64,000 nucleotides of DNA from UBA1952 sp965246905 (GCA_965246905.1 CBDFFZ010000020.1:97696-161695), one strand, 5' to 3'; counted from the first letter of the stretch, positions 1 through 9,207 are shown. Numbers and translations are program-made. The notes: generated by a model from the letters alone, not told the origin.

Positions 1-1051
1 ATACCTTCCGGTCATTACTGCTTGCACCATAAGAGCCCTGCCAGCGGATACCCATCTCAAAAGCGCCATTACTGCCATTGTAAGGACTCAGCTTCGAGGC
101 CGTAACATCATAGCTGAACATAGTGCGAAAACCAGCCCAATCCAGGCCCACAGTAGCGATAACCGCATCGCCGTAGCGGTGGTAAGCGCCAAGGATTACG
201 CTCTGCCCATTGCGCAGGTTGCCGCCTACATTAATGCTGAAGAGCGTGCCATATACCAGCTCCGAAGCCACCTTCTCATTCGTATAGTACACCGAAGGAT
301 TCAGCGTAACCGAATTGCTCAGCCTCAGCAGCGCATCCACATTGCCGGTAGGCCGTATGCCCATCTGGTTTACCATCCCATAAAAAGATTCTTTAGGCTG
401 GTTGATATGGGATACCCCGGCCCCGATCTTGATATACACGGCCTCATTCGGGAAAAGCGCATAATTGAGGCCGGCGCTTACATCAATATAATTGGTCTTC
501 ACCTGCCCCGGCTGCTCATGTGCGGCCATCGTTGTATTAAAGAGCATCCCATCCCACTGGTCATTAAAAGTAAGCTTGGAGAAATCCACGCTGCGCTGTA
601 CATAGGCACCCGAGAGGCCGCCGGAGATCATGCTGTTGGATCCGATCTCTATATGGTAGGCAATAAAGGCTTCCGTCCGCGTAAGCGAAAGATCTCCGTT
701 GCCTGCCTTATCATTATAAAATGCCAGGCCTGCGCCCATCCAGTTCGTTTCCTGCTTCTTACGGAAAAGCTGAAAATCCGCGTAAGCGCTGAATGTTTTA
801 TAAGGTACAGGCAGCGAAGCCCACTGGTTGCGGAAGTTGACCCCTGCACGGTAGTCATAATCGCTCATAAGTCCGGTATTAGCGGGGTTAAGCAGCATCG
901 GCGCATTGTAGTATTGCGAGAAATGCATGCCCTGGGCGCCGGCTTCAACCTTTATTAGACAAAAGATAAAAGACAAAAGACAAAAGAGGAAGATGCGCCC
1001 GTTATGCACCGGCCCTTGCTTATTGATCATCATAAGTTCCATTTTCATCAT
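1..1051 (-). CDS. PorP/SprF family T9SS membrane protein (partial, C-terminus off window)
   Basis: Read leftward, the frame encodes a signal-peptide-like N-terminus followed by the family hallmark 'GMHFSQYYNAPMLLNPANTG', then a beta-barrel-like sequence ending in 'FEMGIRWQGSYG' at the window edge. No stop is reached, so the last residues are missing; about 345 residues are visible, close to full family length. PorP/SprF proteins are outer-membrane or periplasmic partners of type IX secretion, typically paired with one type B substrate. The upstream gene is such a substrate: its stop codon at 1055 is followed in the same frame by candidate ATGs at 1051, 1048 and 1042, so the pair is surely co-transcribed. 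The exact start is uncertain. The signal-peptide core is encoded by a 7-bp tandem repeat (961-988). Confidence 0.88.
   Translation of the reverse strand, partial: MMKMELMMINKQGPVHNGRIFLFCLLSFIFCLIKVEAGAQGMHFSQYYNAPMLLNPANTGLMSDYDYRAGVNFRNQWASLPVPYKTFSAYADFQLFRKKQETNWMGAGLAFYNDKAGNGDLSLTRTEAFIAYHIEIGSNSMISGGLSGAYVQRSVDFSKLTFNDQWDGMLFNTTMAAHEQPGQVKTNYIDVSAGLNYALFPNEAVYIKIGAGVSHINQPKESFYGMVNQMGIRPTGNVDALLRLSNSVTLNPSVYYTNEKVASELVYGTLFSINVGGNLRNGQSVILGAYHRYGDAVIATVGLDWAGFRTMFSYDVTASKLSPYNGSNGAFEMGIRWQGSYGASSNDRKV
961..988. repeat. 7-bp tandem repeat inside a signal-peptide coding region
   Basis: Four consecutive 7-bp units (aaaagat, aaaagac, aaaagac, aaaagag on the + strand) encode the hydrophobic core of the PorP/SprF signal peptide read on the - strand. 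Because 7 is not a multiple of 3, gain or loss of a unit would shift the reading frame. Confidence 0.8.
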
Positions 1052-1054
1052 CAC

Positions 1055-4000
1055 TTATCTTAAGAGGGTTACATTGCCTTTGCGCTGTGCGGTAGTACCA
1101 TCGATAAAGGATACCGTGAGCACCCAGCCATATACTTCCACTTCCTGCGCCTTGCCTTTGTAAGTGCCGTCCCAGCCGTATTTAGGATCATTGGGCGGAG
1201 CATTTTCGGATTCAAAAACTACCTGCCCCCAGCGGTTGAATACCCGGAGCGTAGAAGTTTCAATTGCGCCGCCGCGCACATAGAATATATCATTGCTGCC
1301 ATCGCCATTTGGACTGAAGGCAGTAGGCAGCTCCGCGCCGGTTTGTACATCTGCGACTACGCCATGGCACACCGTATCGCGGCAGCCGCGGTTGCGCGCT
1401 TCGAGGCATACGGTATAGGTGCCCTTCTTACGGTACAGGTGACTCGGATTTACTTCGGTACTGTTGGTATTATCCCCAAAGCTCCAGGTATAATCGATCG
1501 CATTGAGCGAAGTGTTATGGAAATCAATGGGCGAGTTTGGTATCGGCACGGTGGGCGAGAAAGTAAAATCTGCAGTAGGCGCTTCCCGTACGGTAACGGA
1601 TTTAGTAAGACTATCCACTTTGTTGCAGGCATCCGGGTTCTTTACTACCAGCTTTACCGTATAGGTGCCCGGTTTTTTATAAATATGCGCTGGCGAGGCA
1701 ACATTGGAAGTTGTGCTGTCGCCAAAATCCCAGCTATTGGTCTTAGCATTTTGCGAAGTGTTGCTAAATACAACCGGCGCGCCCTCACAAAGCGAATCGA
1801 TGGCATTGAAGTTAGCGGCCACACTCGAGCTGTTCAAAGTAAAAGTCTGGCGCGAAGTATCGGGCGAGTTGCAGGCTGTTGTATCGCGCTGGATAAGAGA
1901 TACCGTAAAGGTGCCGCCATTCGGATAGCTGTGCAGCGGCGGGGTTACGCCGGTATAGCTGGTATTATCGCCAAACAGCCAGATAAACTTTGTAAAGCCC
2001 TGCGAGCCGGGCGTACTGCTGTAAGAAGATGTATTATTGAATAGTACCGTGTAAGGCCAGCAACTGTCTTTCACTGCGTAGGTAAAGCCGCTGTGCACGC
2101 GCGTGCTATCCACAACGATGGTCAGGAATGCGGAATCCGTAGTGGTGCAGGCATCGGGGTTGAAGGCGGTGAGCTTTACGCGGTAGGTGCCCACATTGGT
2201 AAAAGTATGCTGTGGTGTAGGCAGGTTGGATACCGGCGAGCCATCTTTAAAATCCCAGGTATAAGTAGTTGCATTTACCGAGGTATTTGTAAACTGCACT
2301 GTAAATGGCGGACAGCCTTTGGCATTAGGTGAAGCATTGGCCCCTGCATCAACCGCACCGAGGTTAAAGGCAATTTTGAGCGCAATCAGGTTGCAGTTTG
2401 CGCTGCTGTTGGTAACGCTCCAGGAACCCGGCGTAGTAGGAAAATTCGATGAGCCGCCACAGCCGCCGCAGATAGCCTGGTAGATGACGCCATTCTTATC
2501 GAAGCGGCTGGTACCCCCATCCACATGCTCGCCTACCGGACCTGTACCACCAAAGTAGCTGCCATAAAGGAACGACTGCCCATTCTTGCCGAGTACGAAA
2601 AAATAAAAGTCGCTGCCGTCTGTAGTGGATTGTGCAGGAGTATTTATGGTAGAAAGCGGCATATTATTGGTAGTGCCAACACCCGGATAAGGGAAACCTA
2701 AGTTGCCACCCCAGCCGGAGATATATACATTCTGACAGGTATCCACCAGGAAAGCTACCGGAGAAATATTAGTGGAGGTAGAAGTGCCGGAGCCGAACAC
2801 TGTAGAGTAAATATTGGTGGTAAGGTTAGGATTCATCTTTATGATGAACTGGCTGGAGCCGGGATTAGAGTAAACTCCGGACGTAACCGGGAAGGTGCCA
2901 CCGAGCGTTTGCCCCATTGCATAGACATTATTATCAAAATCTACCTGCACTCCGTAGCATTGGTCGTAATCGCCGGTGCCGATGAACGTAGATTTTGTGA
3001 GCGGATAATTGCCGCTGTTGGTGAATTTAAGAATATAGCCATCGGCAGAGCCACCCTGATATGCCGGGCGCCAGCCGCCGCCGACCGCAGGAAAATTAGC
3101 ACTTTGCGTACCGCCGGCTACGTACAGGTTTGCCTGTGTGCCATCCAGCGCCAGCACATAGCCGGCATCATCGTTGCTGCCGCCGATGTAGGTGCTCCAG
3201 ATAAGGGTGCTTAAAGTTGCATTCAGCTTAAATATTACCCCATCCTGCGCGCCGGCATTAGCGCTCTGGAAGGCATTGGCCGTAACCGGGAAGTCGGTGG
3301 ATTTTGTAGATGCGGTAACATACACATTATTCGCATTATCAATAAGCACCTCACTGCGGGCATCATCTCCATAATTGTGCTTCAAGTTGCCAAATAGCGG
3401 TTCCCGGCCATCGAAATTGACGCCATCATCGGCAGAACCACCGATGTAGGTAGAGCCAAGCAGCGCAGTGCCACCTGCATTGAACTTTGTAACAATAATA
3501 TCGCCCTTTCCGTTGGCTGTCTGGTCATAGCCGCTGGCCGTAACCGGGAAATTGGTGGAGAAGCTACGCCCGGCAACGATCAGGTTTTGGGCGGCATCCA
3601 CGATCATGCTGTGGGGCTGGTCGTTATCATTACCACCCAGGTAAGTAGCATATATTTTCGTAGTGCCGGTGGGGTTAAACTTCATGATGGTGATATCGCT
3701 GGTATAATCACTGCCATGATCGGGGTTTGTATTGGTAAAATCCGTAACGCCGCCGCCAAACACACTTTGAAAAGCTCCGGGAGTAGTAGGGAATGTACCA
3801 GGCACATCTACCGGGTTGGCCAGGCCGCCTGCATAGAAATTGCCCTGCGCATCGTAAGTTGCTGTGAAGCCCCAGTTATCCGCCGTAGAGCCGGAAAAGG
3901 TGGCAAATACAACGGTCGGGTCGATGATGAGGAGCTTGCTGTGGTCATAATCGTCCGTCAGTTCGTACGATATAGTATTGTCCCTGAGCCGGTAGCGGCA

Positions 4001-4633
4001 GGCTACTTTCTTTTGCCCGCCTTCTGCATATTGGTAGGCGTAAGGCTGTAATTCCTGCACATCACCAACGGTGGTATGAATAAGCAGACTGCCGTTCTTT
4101 ATTCTGATTCCATCTGCACCCTCAAACTTCAGCTTTATCTGGCCGGCATCTGCGCCGGGAGCTACCTGGAATTCATACTTAAGGTTGCTGTTCTGGGATG
4201 ACAGGTGCATATCTACCCCCGGGTATAATCCTTTATAATCGAGCGCCAGTGCCGGATGAATGCCGGATTTCCACTTCTTCTGATCATTGCCCAAAAAATA
4301 ATTGTAGTACCAGCTTTGCTCTTTACCTGCTACGATCGCCGGCTTTGCCGCCCCTACAAAAACAGTACGGTAGCTGTGAAAATTTAAAGTTGCCGATGAA
4401 TCATAACCATGATGCACACGGTCTATCATCGCAGCATTGCCGGGAGCGCCGAGTACATAAGTAAAGGTATCTCCCGATAAATAGATCCTGCCGTTGCCTG
4501 CATGCGCGTAATAGGCAAATGGCCCGTCCCACTGCCCGTCGTTGCGTACAAACTCTACCGTTTGCGCCTGCGAAAGAATGGGAAGGGTAAATAAAAGTAT
4601 AAATAAAAGAAGATAGCGCTGCATCATAAGCAT
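1055..4633 (-). CDS. Large secreted PKD-repeat protein with T9SS type B (gliding-associated) C-terminal domain
   Basis: A 1192-residue surface or adhesin-like protein. A signal peptide (about residues 1-23, ending LSQAQ) is followed by an N-terminal domain of the DUF7948 type (starting 'FVRNDGQWDGPFAYYA'), then a long stretch of SBBP-like beta-propeller repeats (about 240-750, recurrent 'YLGGN', 'STYIGGS', 'FPVT'). Four PKD-like domains follow (about 785-1120, each with 'F.NTS..A..Y.WDFGD' signatures). The end is a type B sorting domain with 'LPTAFSPNGDGSNDIFYV', 'FNRWGQVVFES' and 'GWDGTYKGK'. Such CTDs route the protein through T9SS to the cell surface. It precedes the PorP/SprF gene in one transcript. 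Three clustered Met codons (4633, 4627, 4624) make the start slightly ambiguous. The ligand is unknown. Confidence 0.93.
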   Translation of the reverse strand: MLMMQRYLLLFILLFTLPILSQAQTVEFVRNDGQWDGPFAYYAHAGNGRIYLSGDTFTYVLGAPGNAAMIDRVHHGYDSSATLNFHSYRTVFVGAAKPAIVAGKEQSWYYNYFLGNDQKKWKSGIHPALALDYKGLYPGVDMHLSSQNSNLKYEFQVAPGADAGQIKLKFEGADGIRIKNGSLLIHTTVGDVQELQPYAYQYAEGGQKKVACRYRLRDNTISYELTDDYDHSKLLIIDPTVVFATFSGSTADNWGFTATYDAQGNFYAGGLANPVDVPGTFPTTPGAFQSVFGGGVTDFTNTNPDHGSDYTSDITIMKFNPTGTTKIYATYLGGNDNDQPHSMIVDAAQNLIVAGRSFSTNFPVTASGYDQTANGKGDIIVTKFNAGGTALLGSTYIGGSADDGVNFDGREPLFGNLKHNYGDDARSEVLIDNANNVYVTASTKSTDFPVTANAFQSANAGAQDGVIFKLNATLSTLIWSTYIGGSNDDAGYVLALDGTQANLYVAGGTQSANFPAVGGGWRPAYQGGSADGYILKFTNSGNYPLTKSTFIGTGDYDQCYGVQVDFDNNVYAMGQTLGGTFPVTSGVYSNPGSSQFIIKMNPNLTTNIYSTVFGSGTSTSTNISPVAFLVDTCQNVYISGWGGNLGFPYPGVGTTNNMPLSTINTPAQSTTDGSDFYFFVLGKNGQSFLYGSYFGGTGPVGEHVDGGTSRFDKNGVIYQAICGGCGGSSNFPTTPGSWSVTNSSANCNLIALKIAFNLGAVDAGANASPNAKGCPPFTVQFTNTSVNATTYTWDFKDGSPVSNLPTPQHTFTNVGTYRVKLTAFNPDACTTTDSAFLTIVVDSTRVHSGFTYAVKDSCWPYTVLFNNTSSYSSTPGSQGFTKFIWLFGDNTSYTGVTPPLHSYPNGGTFTVSLIQRDTTACNSPDTSRQTFTLNSSSVAANFNAIDSLCEGAPVVFSNTSQNAKTNSWDFGDSTTSNVASPAHIYKKPGTYTVKLVVKNPDACNKVDSLTKSVTVREAPTADFTFSPTVPIPNSPIDFHNTSLNAIDYTWSFGDNTNSTEVNPSHLYRKKGTYTVCLEARNRGCRDTVCHGVVADVQTGAELPTAFSPNGDGSNDIFYVRGGAIETSTLRVFNRWGQVVFESENAPPNDPKYGWDGTYKGKAQEVEVYGWVLTVSFIDGTTAQRKGNVTLLR

Positions 4634-4728
4634 CGGAAAATGTTGCCCTTGCCGGGTTTTGTAAATGTAACGAATTTCCCTGCTATAGCCGCACCCTCAG
4701 CGCCCGGGCATTTCCCTGCCGCTTGTTA

Positions 4729-5202
4729 TTAATTCACGATCTTATTGGCGCAGCAGGAGCTTGCAAAGGCTTCCGGCTTTGCTTTGAATGCAAAGCCCAT
4801 GCCGAGGATGTAGCCCATCGCTTCCCGAAGGGCTTCATTGCTTTTAAATTGCGGATTGGTATTGATATCGGCATGGACCTCCATATCTACATCATATTTA
4901 GTAAAAAGGTCGCACAGTTCATAGGCAATCTCAATGCTCATGGCTACCTCGGTAAGCATGCGCTCTTTGATGGAGAATACCTTTTTGGCGCGCTCATTAT
5001 GTATGTACATAAACCCGCCGCGGTGCTCCCTGAGAAATACGATAACAGTGGCAAACTCCGCCTCTGTGCCATACACCTGTGAGTCTGTGCCAATGCACAC
5101 CTTCAGCTTGTAGCCGGCTTCCGTTTCGCGGATGATGGCTGCCTCAACGGCATCTTTAATAGGTAATTGTAATGTTTCCCCGCTAAATGTTCTCCATTTC
5201 AT
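4729..5202 (-). CDS. YkuK-like RNase H-fold protein (DUF458 family)
   Basis: 157 residues matching the YkuK/DUF458 family by recall: N-terminal 'W.TFSGE', then 'CIGTDSQVYG', a central 'MYIHNERAKKVF' and 'EVHADINTNPQFKSN' near residue 110, ending in 'GMGFAFKAKPEAFASSCCANKIVN'. The family has an RNase H-like fold with conserved acidic residues (Asp of GTDSQ, Asp of HADIN); its biochemical role is not settled. It is a lone leftward gene, and its upstream region carries a 21-bp-period repeat array. Confidence 0.85.
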   Translation of the reverse strand: MKWRTFSGETLQLPIKDAVEAAIIRETEAGYKLKVCIGTDSQVYGTEAEFATVIVFLREHRGGFMYIHNERAKKVFSIKERMLTEVAMSIEIAYELCDLFTKYDVDMEVHADINTNPQFKSNEALREAMGYILGMGFAFKAKPEAFASSCCANKIVN

Positions 5203-5277
5203 AGATACTTCATTTTTATTAAAGATACCCAGTATATGGATGCGCTGACATTACCGGCTTATTAAGATTTGAGTTAA

Positions 5278-5550
5278 TGCACAGCTTATAAACATTTGGG
5301 AATAGAGGTACCGTACTTAGCCCAATCTTCAGAAAATCCTGAATGCCCCGCATTCTACTAAAACCTGTATTCCTGAAATTGAGCATGCAGCCTGTAAGTC
5401 TTAAACCACTATTCATAATTTTCGGAATGCCGCCTATCGTGTTATACCCTGCATTCTTAAAATTGAGAAAGGCATCCAAAGTGCTTAAAAGCTTGTTCTG
5501 CATTTGCGGAATGCCATCCATAGACCTTAAGTATCTGTTCCTGATTTTAA
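5278..5550. repeat. 21-bp-period repeat array A (diverged units)
   Basis: Thirteen consecutive 21-bp units with no insertion or deletion. Units alternate between two types, so a 42-bp super-period is visible: 'gaatgcc...ctta' units begin at 5341, 5425 and 5509, interleaved with '...tgtattcctgaaattga'-like units at 5362, 5446 and 5530. Individual units are strongly diverged but retain position-specific bases. The array fills the space between the YkuK-like gene (start 5202, leftward) and the FAD oxidase gene (start 5608, rightward). Open frames crossing it translate to 7-residue repeats and are probably an effect of the period rather than genes. Confidence 0.8.
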
Positions 5551-5607
5551 GAAAGCGGTTTTAACCACACGGCATGCACTGAGTTGCACGCGCCGTAACT
5601 TGCGCTA

Positions 5608-7011
5608 ATGCAATTCCAGCCGCTTACCGATACACATATTGCCTGCTTCCGCACCTTCCTGCCCGAAAACAGGATCCTACTCGGGGAAGAGCAGCGCACG
5701 CTCAACGCATCCGACCATACCGAAGATCTGGCGCACCTGCCGGAAATCGTATTGCAGCCGGAAACAGTAGAGCACGTAAGCAGCATCATGCGGTATTGCA
5801 ATGAGCAAAACATCCCGGTAACGCCGCGCGGCGCAGGCACAGGCTTAAGCGGCGGCTCCTTGCCAATCTATGGCGGCATATCGCTGGATATGCGCCGCTT
5901 CAACAAGATCCTGAACATCGATACCCGCAACTTCCAGGTAACTACTGAGCCGGGTGTTATTACCCAGGTATTGCAGGATGCAGTGAAGGAGCATAACCTG
6001 TTTTACCCGCCCGACCCGGCCAGCAAAGGCTCTTGCTTTATCGGTGGCAATGTGGCTGAGAACAGCGGCGGGCCAAGAGCGGTAAAGTACGGAGTGGTAA
6101 AAGATTATGTGCTCAACCTCGAAATAGTAATGCCTAACGGCGATGTGATGTGGACCGGCGCCAATGTGCTGAAAAACTCCACCGGCTATAACCTGACGCA
6201 ACTCATTACCGGCAGCGAAGGCACGCTGGCCATCATCACCAAAATAGTTTTAAGGCTGATACCTGCGGTGAAGCACGACCTGCTGATGCTGGTGCCCTTC
6301 CGCTCTGCGGTAGAAGCCTGCGCTGCGGTCAATGCGATATTCCTCGCCGGGCATACGCCTTCCGCACTGGAATTTATGGAGCGCGATGCGCTGGAATGGT
6401 CAATGCGGTTTACGCAAAATACGTCGGTACCGCTGCCGGCTGATATCGTGGCGCACTTGCTTATAGAAGTGGATGGCAATAATAAAGAGCAGCTCTACAC
6501 AGATATGGAAGCCATTGCAGGCATTATGGAGGGGTATAATACAGGCGAGGTGCTATTCGCAGACAGCCATGAGCAAAAAGAAATGCTATGGAGCCTGCGG
6601 CGAAAGGTAGGCGAGGCGGTAAAAAGTAATTCTATCTATAAAGAGGAGGATACGGTGGTGCCCCGCGCGTACCTCCCGGAGCTCTTGGAGATCGTAAAAA
6701 GCCTTGGCAGGGAATATAATTTCCAGAGCGTATGCTACGGCCATGCCGGCGATGGCAACCTGCACATCAACATCATTAAAGGCACCATGAGCGATGCCGA
6801 CTGGCAGGAAAAATTACCGCAGGCAATCCGGCTTTTATTTAAGGAAGTAGTGCGGATGGGCGGTACTATATCCGGCGAGCACGGCATTGGTCTCGTACAG
6901 AAAAGCTATATGGATATTGCTTTCAGCGAAGCCCAGCTGAATTTAATGAAGCAGATAAAAGACGTATTTGACCCAGCGGGGATTTTAAATCCGGGAAAGA
7001 TATTTGCTTAA
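5608..7011 (+). CDS. FAD-linked oxidase, GlcD/D-lactate dehydrogenase-like
   Basis: 467 residues. The N-terminal PCMH-type FAD-binding domain shows 'TPRGAGTGLSGGS' (about 71-83) and 'GGNVAENSGGPRAVKYG' (about 147-163). The C-terminal FAD oxidase domain carries 'YGHAGDGNLHINI' (about 381) and 'GGTISGEHGIGLVQK' (about 420-434). The family oxidises 2-hydroxy acids (glycolate, D-lactate, 2-hydroxyglutarate) with FAD; the exact substrate cannot be told from sequence. No GlcE/GlcF partners lie nearby, so it may act alone, as single-subunit D-lactate dehydrogenases do. It is convergent with the next gene, overlapping it by 4 bp at the stop codons. Confidence 0.9.
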   Translation: MQFQPLTDTHIACFRTFLPENRILLGEEQRTLNASDHTEDLAHLPEIVLQPETVEHVSSIMRYCNEQNIPVTPRGAGTGLSGGSLPIYGGISLDMRRFNKILNIDTRNFQVTTEPGVITQVLQDAVKEHNLFYPPDPASKGSCFIGGNVAENSGGPRAVKYGVVKDYVLNLEIVMPNGDVMWTGANVLKNSTGYNLTQLITGSEGTLAIITKIVLRLIPAVKHDLLMLVPFRSAVEACAAVNAIFLAGHTPSALEFMERDALEWSMRFTQNTSVPLPADIVAHLLIEVDGNNKEQLYTDMEAIAGIMEGYNTGEVLFADSHEQKEMLWSLRRKVGEAVKSNSIYKEEDTVVPRAYLPELLEIVKSLGREYNFQSVCYGHAGDGNLHINIIKGTMSDADWQEKLPQAIRLLFKEVVRMGGTISGEHGIGLVQKSYMDIAFSEAQLNLMKQIKDVFDPAGILNPGKIFA

Positions 7012-8054
7012 GGCCGCGGCTCATGAAAGCGTGTATCGGCAACAAAAGTGCTGTCATTGAGCGTACCGAGAAAGGCAAGAAGGTCCGTTCGTTGCTGCGC
7101 ATCTAATTTAATGCCTTGCTGCAGTAAAGGGTCGAGCGTAGCGGAAGGCGCAATGCCATGATCATAATGATCAAGCACCTGTGTAAGCGTGGAAAAACGC
7201 CCATCATGCATATAAGGCCGGGTGAAGATGAGGTTGCGGAGTGTAGGCACCTTGAATTTATATAGATCGGCTGCTGAAACCGTAATGCGCGCACGGCCGC
7301 TATCTTTGATCACAGAAGGAGGGAGGCCATTATTACGGAAGCTGTAATCTGTGAACAGCGGGGCTTTATGGCAGGCCGCGCAATGCTGCTGATATACTGC
7401 CTGGCCGGCAAACTCAGTAGGAGATAATGCTATGCCATCCTCATGGCGCATAGCGCGGTCGTAACGGGAGTTGGAAGATACCATGGCTGCCATAAACTGC
7501 GCCAGCGCGCGGAAAATGGCCTGTGAAGTAATCGTTGCATCTCCAAAAACAGAACGAAACTGTTCGCGGTACACGGCATCGGCATTGAGCCGGGCCACTA
7601 CGGAGTCAATCTTCAGATCCATCTCTACAATGTTCTCGATCGGCGCAAGCGGCTGCCTTTCAATATTCAGCACACCGCCATCCCAGAAGAAGGTAGGCGA
7701 CCATGCAAGGTTGGCTAAGCCGGGACTGTTACGGGTACCAACGAGGTCATTGATACCATGACTTACAATATGATCAAGATTTGCAAAAGCGGCAAAAGAC
7801 TGGTGACAGGATCCGCAGGAAGTAGAATTATCCCGCGAGAGCCGCTTGTCATAAAAAATTTTCCTGCCCAGCTCAAAGCCTCCCTGCGAAAGCGTATTGT
7901 TCTCAAATAAATACTGCGGCACCGGCCAGCCATCCGGCGTGAGGAAATGAATAGATTGTGGCGCAAGGCTCGTATCCGGATCTTTACGGCAGGAGTTTAC
8001 CACCAGCATCAGGCCGGCAGCGGCCATTAGGATCAGGAACAGTTTTTTTTTCAA
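7008..8054 (-). CDS. Diheme cytochrome c peroxidase / MauG-MbnH-like lipoprotein
   Basis: 348 residues with a lipobox-like 'LMLVVNSC' N-terminus, so probably a periplasmic lipoprotein. Two c-type heme sites are visible: 'CGSCH' (about residue 80) and 'CAACH' (about 220). In between is the bCcP/MauG signature 'GTRNSPGLANLAWSPTFFWD' followed by 'PIENIVEMD'. The family reduces peroxide or oxidises a partner protein. The gene directly upstream in the same direction, 15 bp away, encodes an MbnP-like protein, which is the known partner arrangement for MbnH enzymes. That pairing makes MbnH-like chemistry more likely than simple peroxide detoxification, but this is inference. Confidence 0.9.
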   Translation of the reverse strand: MKKKLFLILMAAAGLMLVVNSCRKDPDTSLAPQSIHFLTPDGWPVPQYLFENNTLSQGGFELGRKIFYDKRLSRDNSTSCGSCHQSFAAFANLDHIVSHGINDLVGTRNSPGLANLAWSPTFFWDGGVLNIERQPLAPIENIVEMDLKIDSVVARLNADAVYREQFRSVFGDATITSQAIFRALAQFMAAMVSSNSRYDRAMRHEDGIALSPTEFAGQAVYQQHCAACHKAPLFTDYSFRNNGLPPSVIKDSGRARITVSAADLYKFKVPTLRNLIFTRPYMHDGRFSTLTQVLDHYDHGIAPSATLDPLLQQGIKLDAQQRTDLLAFLGTLNDSTFVADTRFHEPRP

Positions 8055-8069
8055 AATAAGGCGCAGGTA

Positions 8070-8846
8070 TTAATTATCCACATGATCTACATGGAACATA
8101 TCCGCATAATTATTGGCCACCATTTTGGCCTGCGCTCCTACTTTCATAATCAGCGAATAATCTGCAAAGGATATTTTTGTAGGAGATACGAACCATTGAT
8201 TCGCATCTGAAAAAATATGCACATTCGGAATATTACCGGTACTTACTTTAGCACTCTGCGGAAAGGGCAGCGTTATTTCTTTCAATACACTGTTTGTAAG
8301 ATCATAGCCTGCGATATGCAGAAAAAAAGCTTTGCCTGAAGCAGGCGAAGTATTTGCGGTACCCTCCATCTTAGCCATAATATAACCCGTGTTCCAATCC
8401 CAGAACATTCCTTTACCCGGATCAAGCGCACCAGTTTGTGCACCTCCGGTGTTGCGGGTCTCATCTACACCGATCAGGTAAGTAATGGAAGCATAATCGC
8501 CCAGCGGAACATCTTTGATTTCAAATTTTCGGCTTGCAGCATCCGACTGGTCAATGAGGTGATAGCTTTCCGGCTCGGTAAACACGGTTCCGTCTACGCG
8601 GTTAAGCTTTATATTGCTAATGTAGTATTTGTAACTGGAGATCTTATAGCTGTCCAGCGCAGCGTTTTGATACCACCTATCATTAAGTACCATGCCGTCA
8701 TTACCCACAAGGTTTGAAAATTCAACCTTCAATGCGTTAGAAGTAGCAGTATTGACCGGGGAAGGATTTTCCTTTTTGCGGCAGGAGAATAAAGAAACCA
8801 TTGCTGCAAACACTGCTGCAAAGAGATAAATACGATGCTTACCCAT
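8070..8846 (-). CDS. MbnP-like periplasmic lipoprotein
   Basis: About 258 residues. The lipobox 'MVSLFSC' lies near residue 21 when the start is taken at 8846 (MGKHRIYL); an alternative ATG at 8858 adds four residues. The body matches MbnP-like domain proteins: 'LKVEFSNLVGNDGMVLND', 'SYKYYISNIKLN', 'YLIGVDETRN', and the hallmark 'KGMFWDWNTGYI' around residue 155. MbnP is a copper-binding protein in which MbnH converts a tryptophan to kynurenine. Here the diheme enzyme lies 15 bp downstream. Whether the modified Trp and metal site are conserved cannot be decided by eye. Confidence 0.85.
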   Translation of the reverse strand: MGKHRIYLFAAVFAAMVSLFSCRKKENPSPVNTATSNALKVEFSNLVGNDGMVLNDRWYQNAALDSYKISSYKYYISNIKLNRVDGTVFTEPESYHLIDQSDAASRKFEIKDVPLGDYASITYLIGVDETRNTGGAQTGALDPGKGMFWDWNTGYIMAKMEGTANTSPASGKAFFLHIAGYDLTNSVLKEITLPFPQSAKVSTGNIPNVHIFSDANQWFVSPTKISFADYSLIMKVGAQAKMVANNYADMFHVDHVDN

Positions 8847-8879
8847 AACCGCAAACATACAGATTTATACTTTATTAAA

Positions 8880-9191
8880 TTACCATTTAAGCTCATAATC
8901 GTCCGGCGGTGGCGGTGAATAACGAGCCTTTGACCGGATGCGCTGCAGCTGCCGCTCCCATACAAGCCCGGCAAGCTCCGCAGGTACATCCGCCTCCCTC
9001 ATTGCTGCTCCGAGTTTTTGCTCATCGATATCCAAGCGGTACATCATCTGAAAAAAATCTTCACTGCTGCCGGTAAGCAGGATGGCTATTCTTGCTTCCA
9101 GCATAACAAGTATTTGCGCTTCAGAAAGATCTTCTGGTAATGTTAGCTGCCATTCTTTTGCCAGCGCGGCTTTCACATCTGCATCTTGCAT
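8880..9191 (-). CDS. Conserved-looking small protein of unknown function
   Basis: 103 residues, soluble, rich in Leu, Ala and Glu, predicted mostly helical, with a C-terminal tail containing 'SPPPPDDYELKW'. No motif is recognised and there is no signal peptide. It lies 50 bp downstream of coaD in the same direction, with a hairpin between them, and could be the last gene of the DUF3822-rsmD-coaD operon. The intact frame and neat packing between genes support it being real. Confidence 0.6.
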   Translation of the reverse strand: MQDADVKAALAKEWQLTLPEDLSEAQILVMLEARIAILLTGSSEDFFQMMYRLDIDEQKLGAAMREADVPAELAGLVWERQLQRIRSKARYSPPPPDDYELKW

Positions 9192-9207
9192 GATCTGTTT
9201 TTTATTT

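Noticed and set aside
179..958. 259-codon open frame on the + strand
   Set aside because: It is the antisense shadow of the PorP/SprF gene read on the - strand, which has the recognisable protein.
1343..2044. 233-codon + strand frame inside the PKD protein region
   Set aside because: Antisense to the large PKD-repeat gene; no recognisable product and no start context.
5219..5521. 100-codon - strand frame across array A
   Set aside because: Its 7-residue repeats are explained by the 21-bp DNA period; arrays B and C have different open frames or none, so coding is not the common factor.
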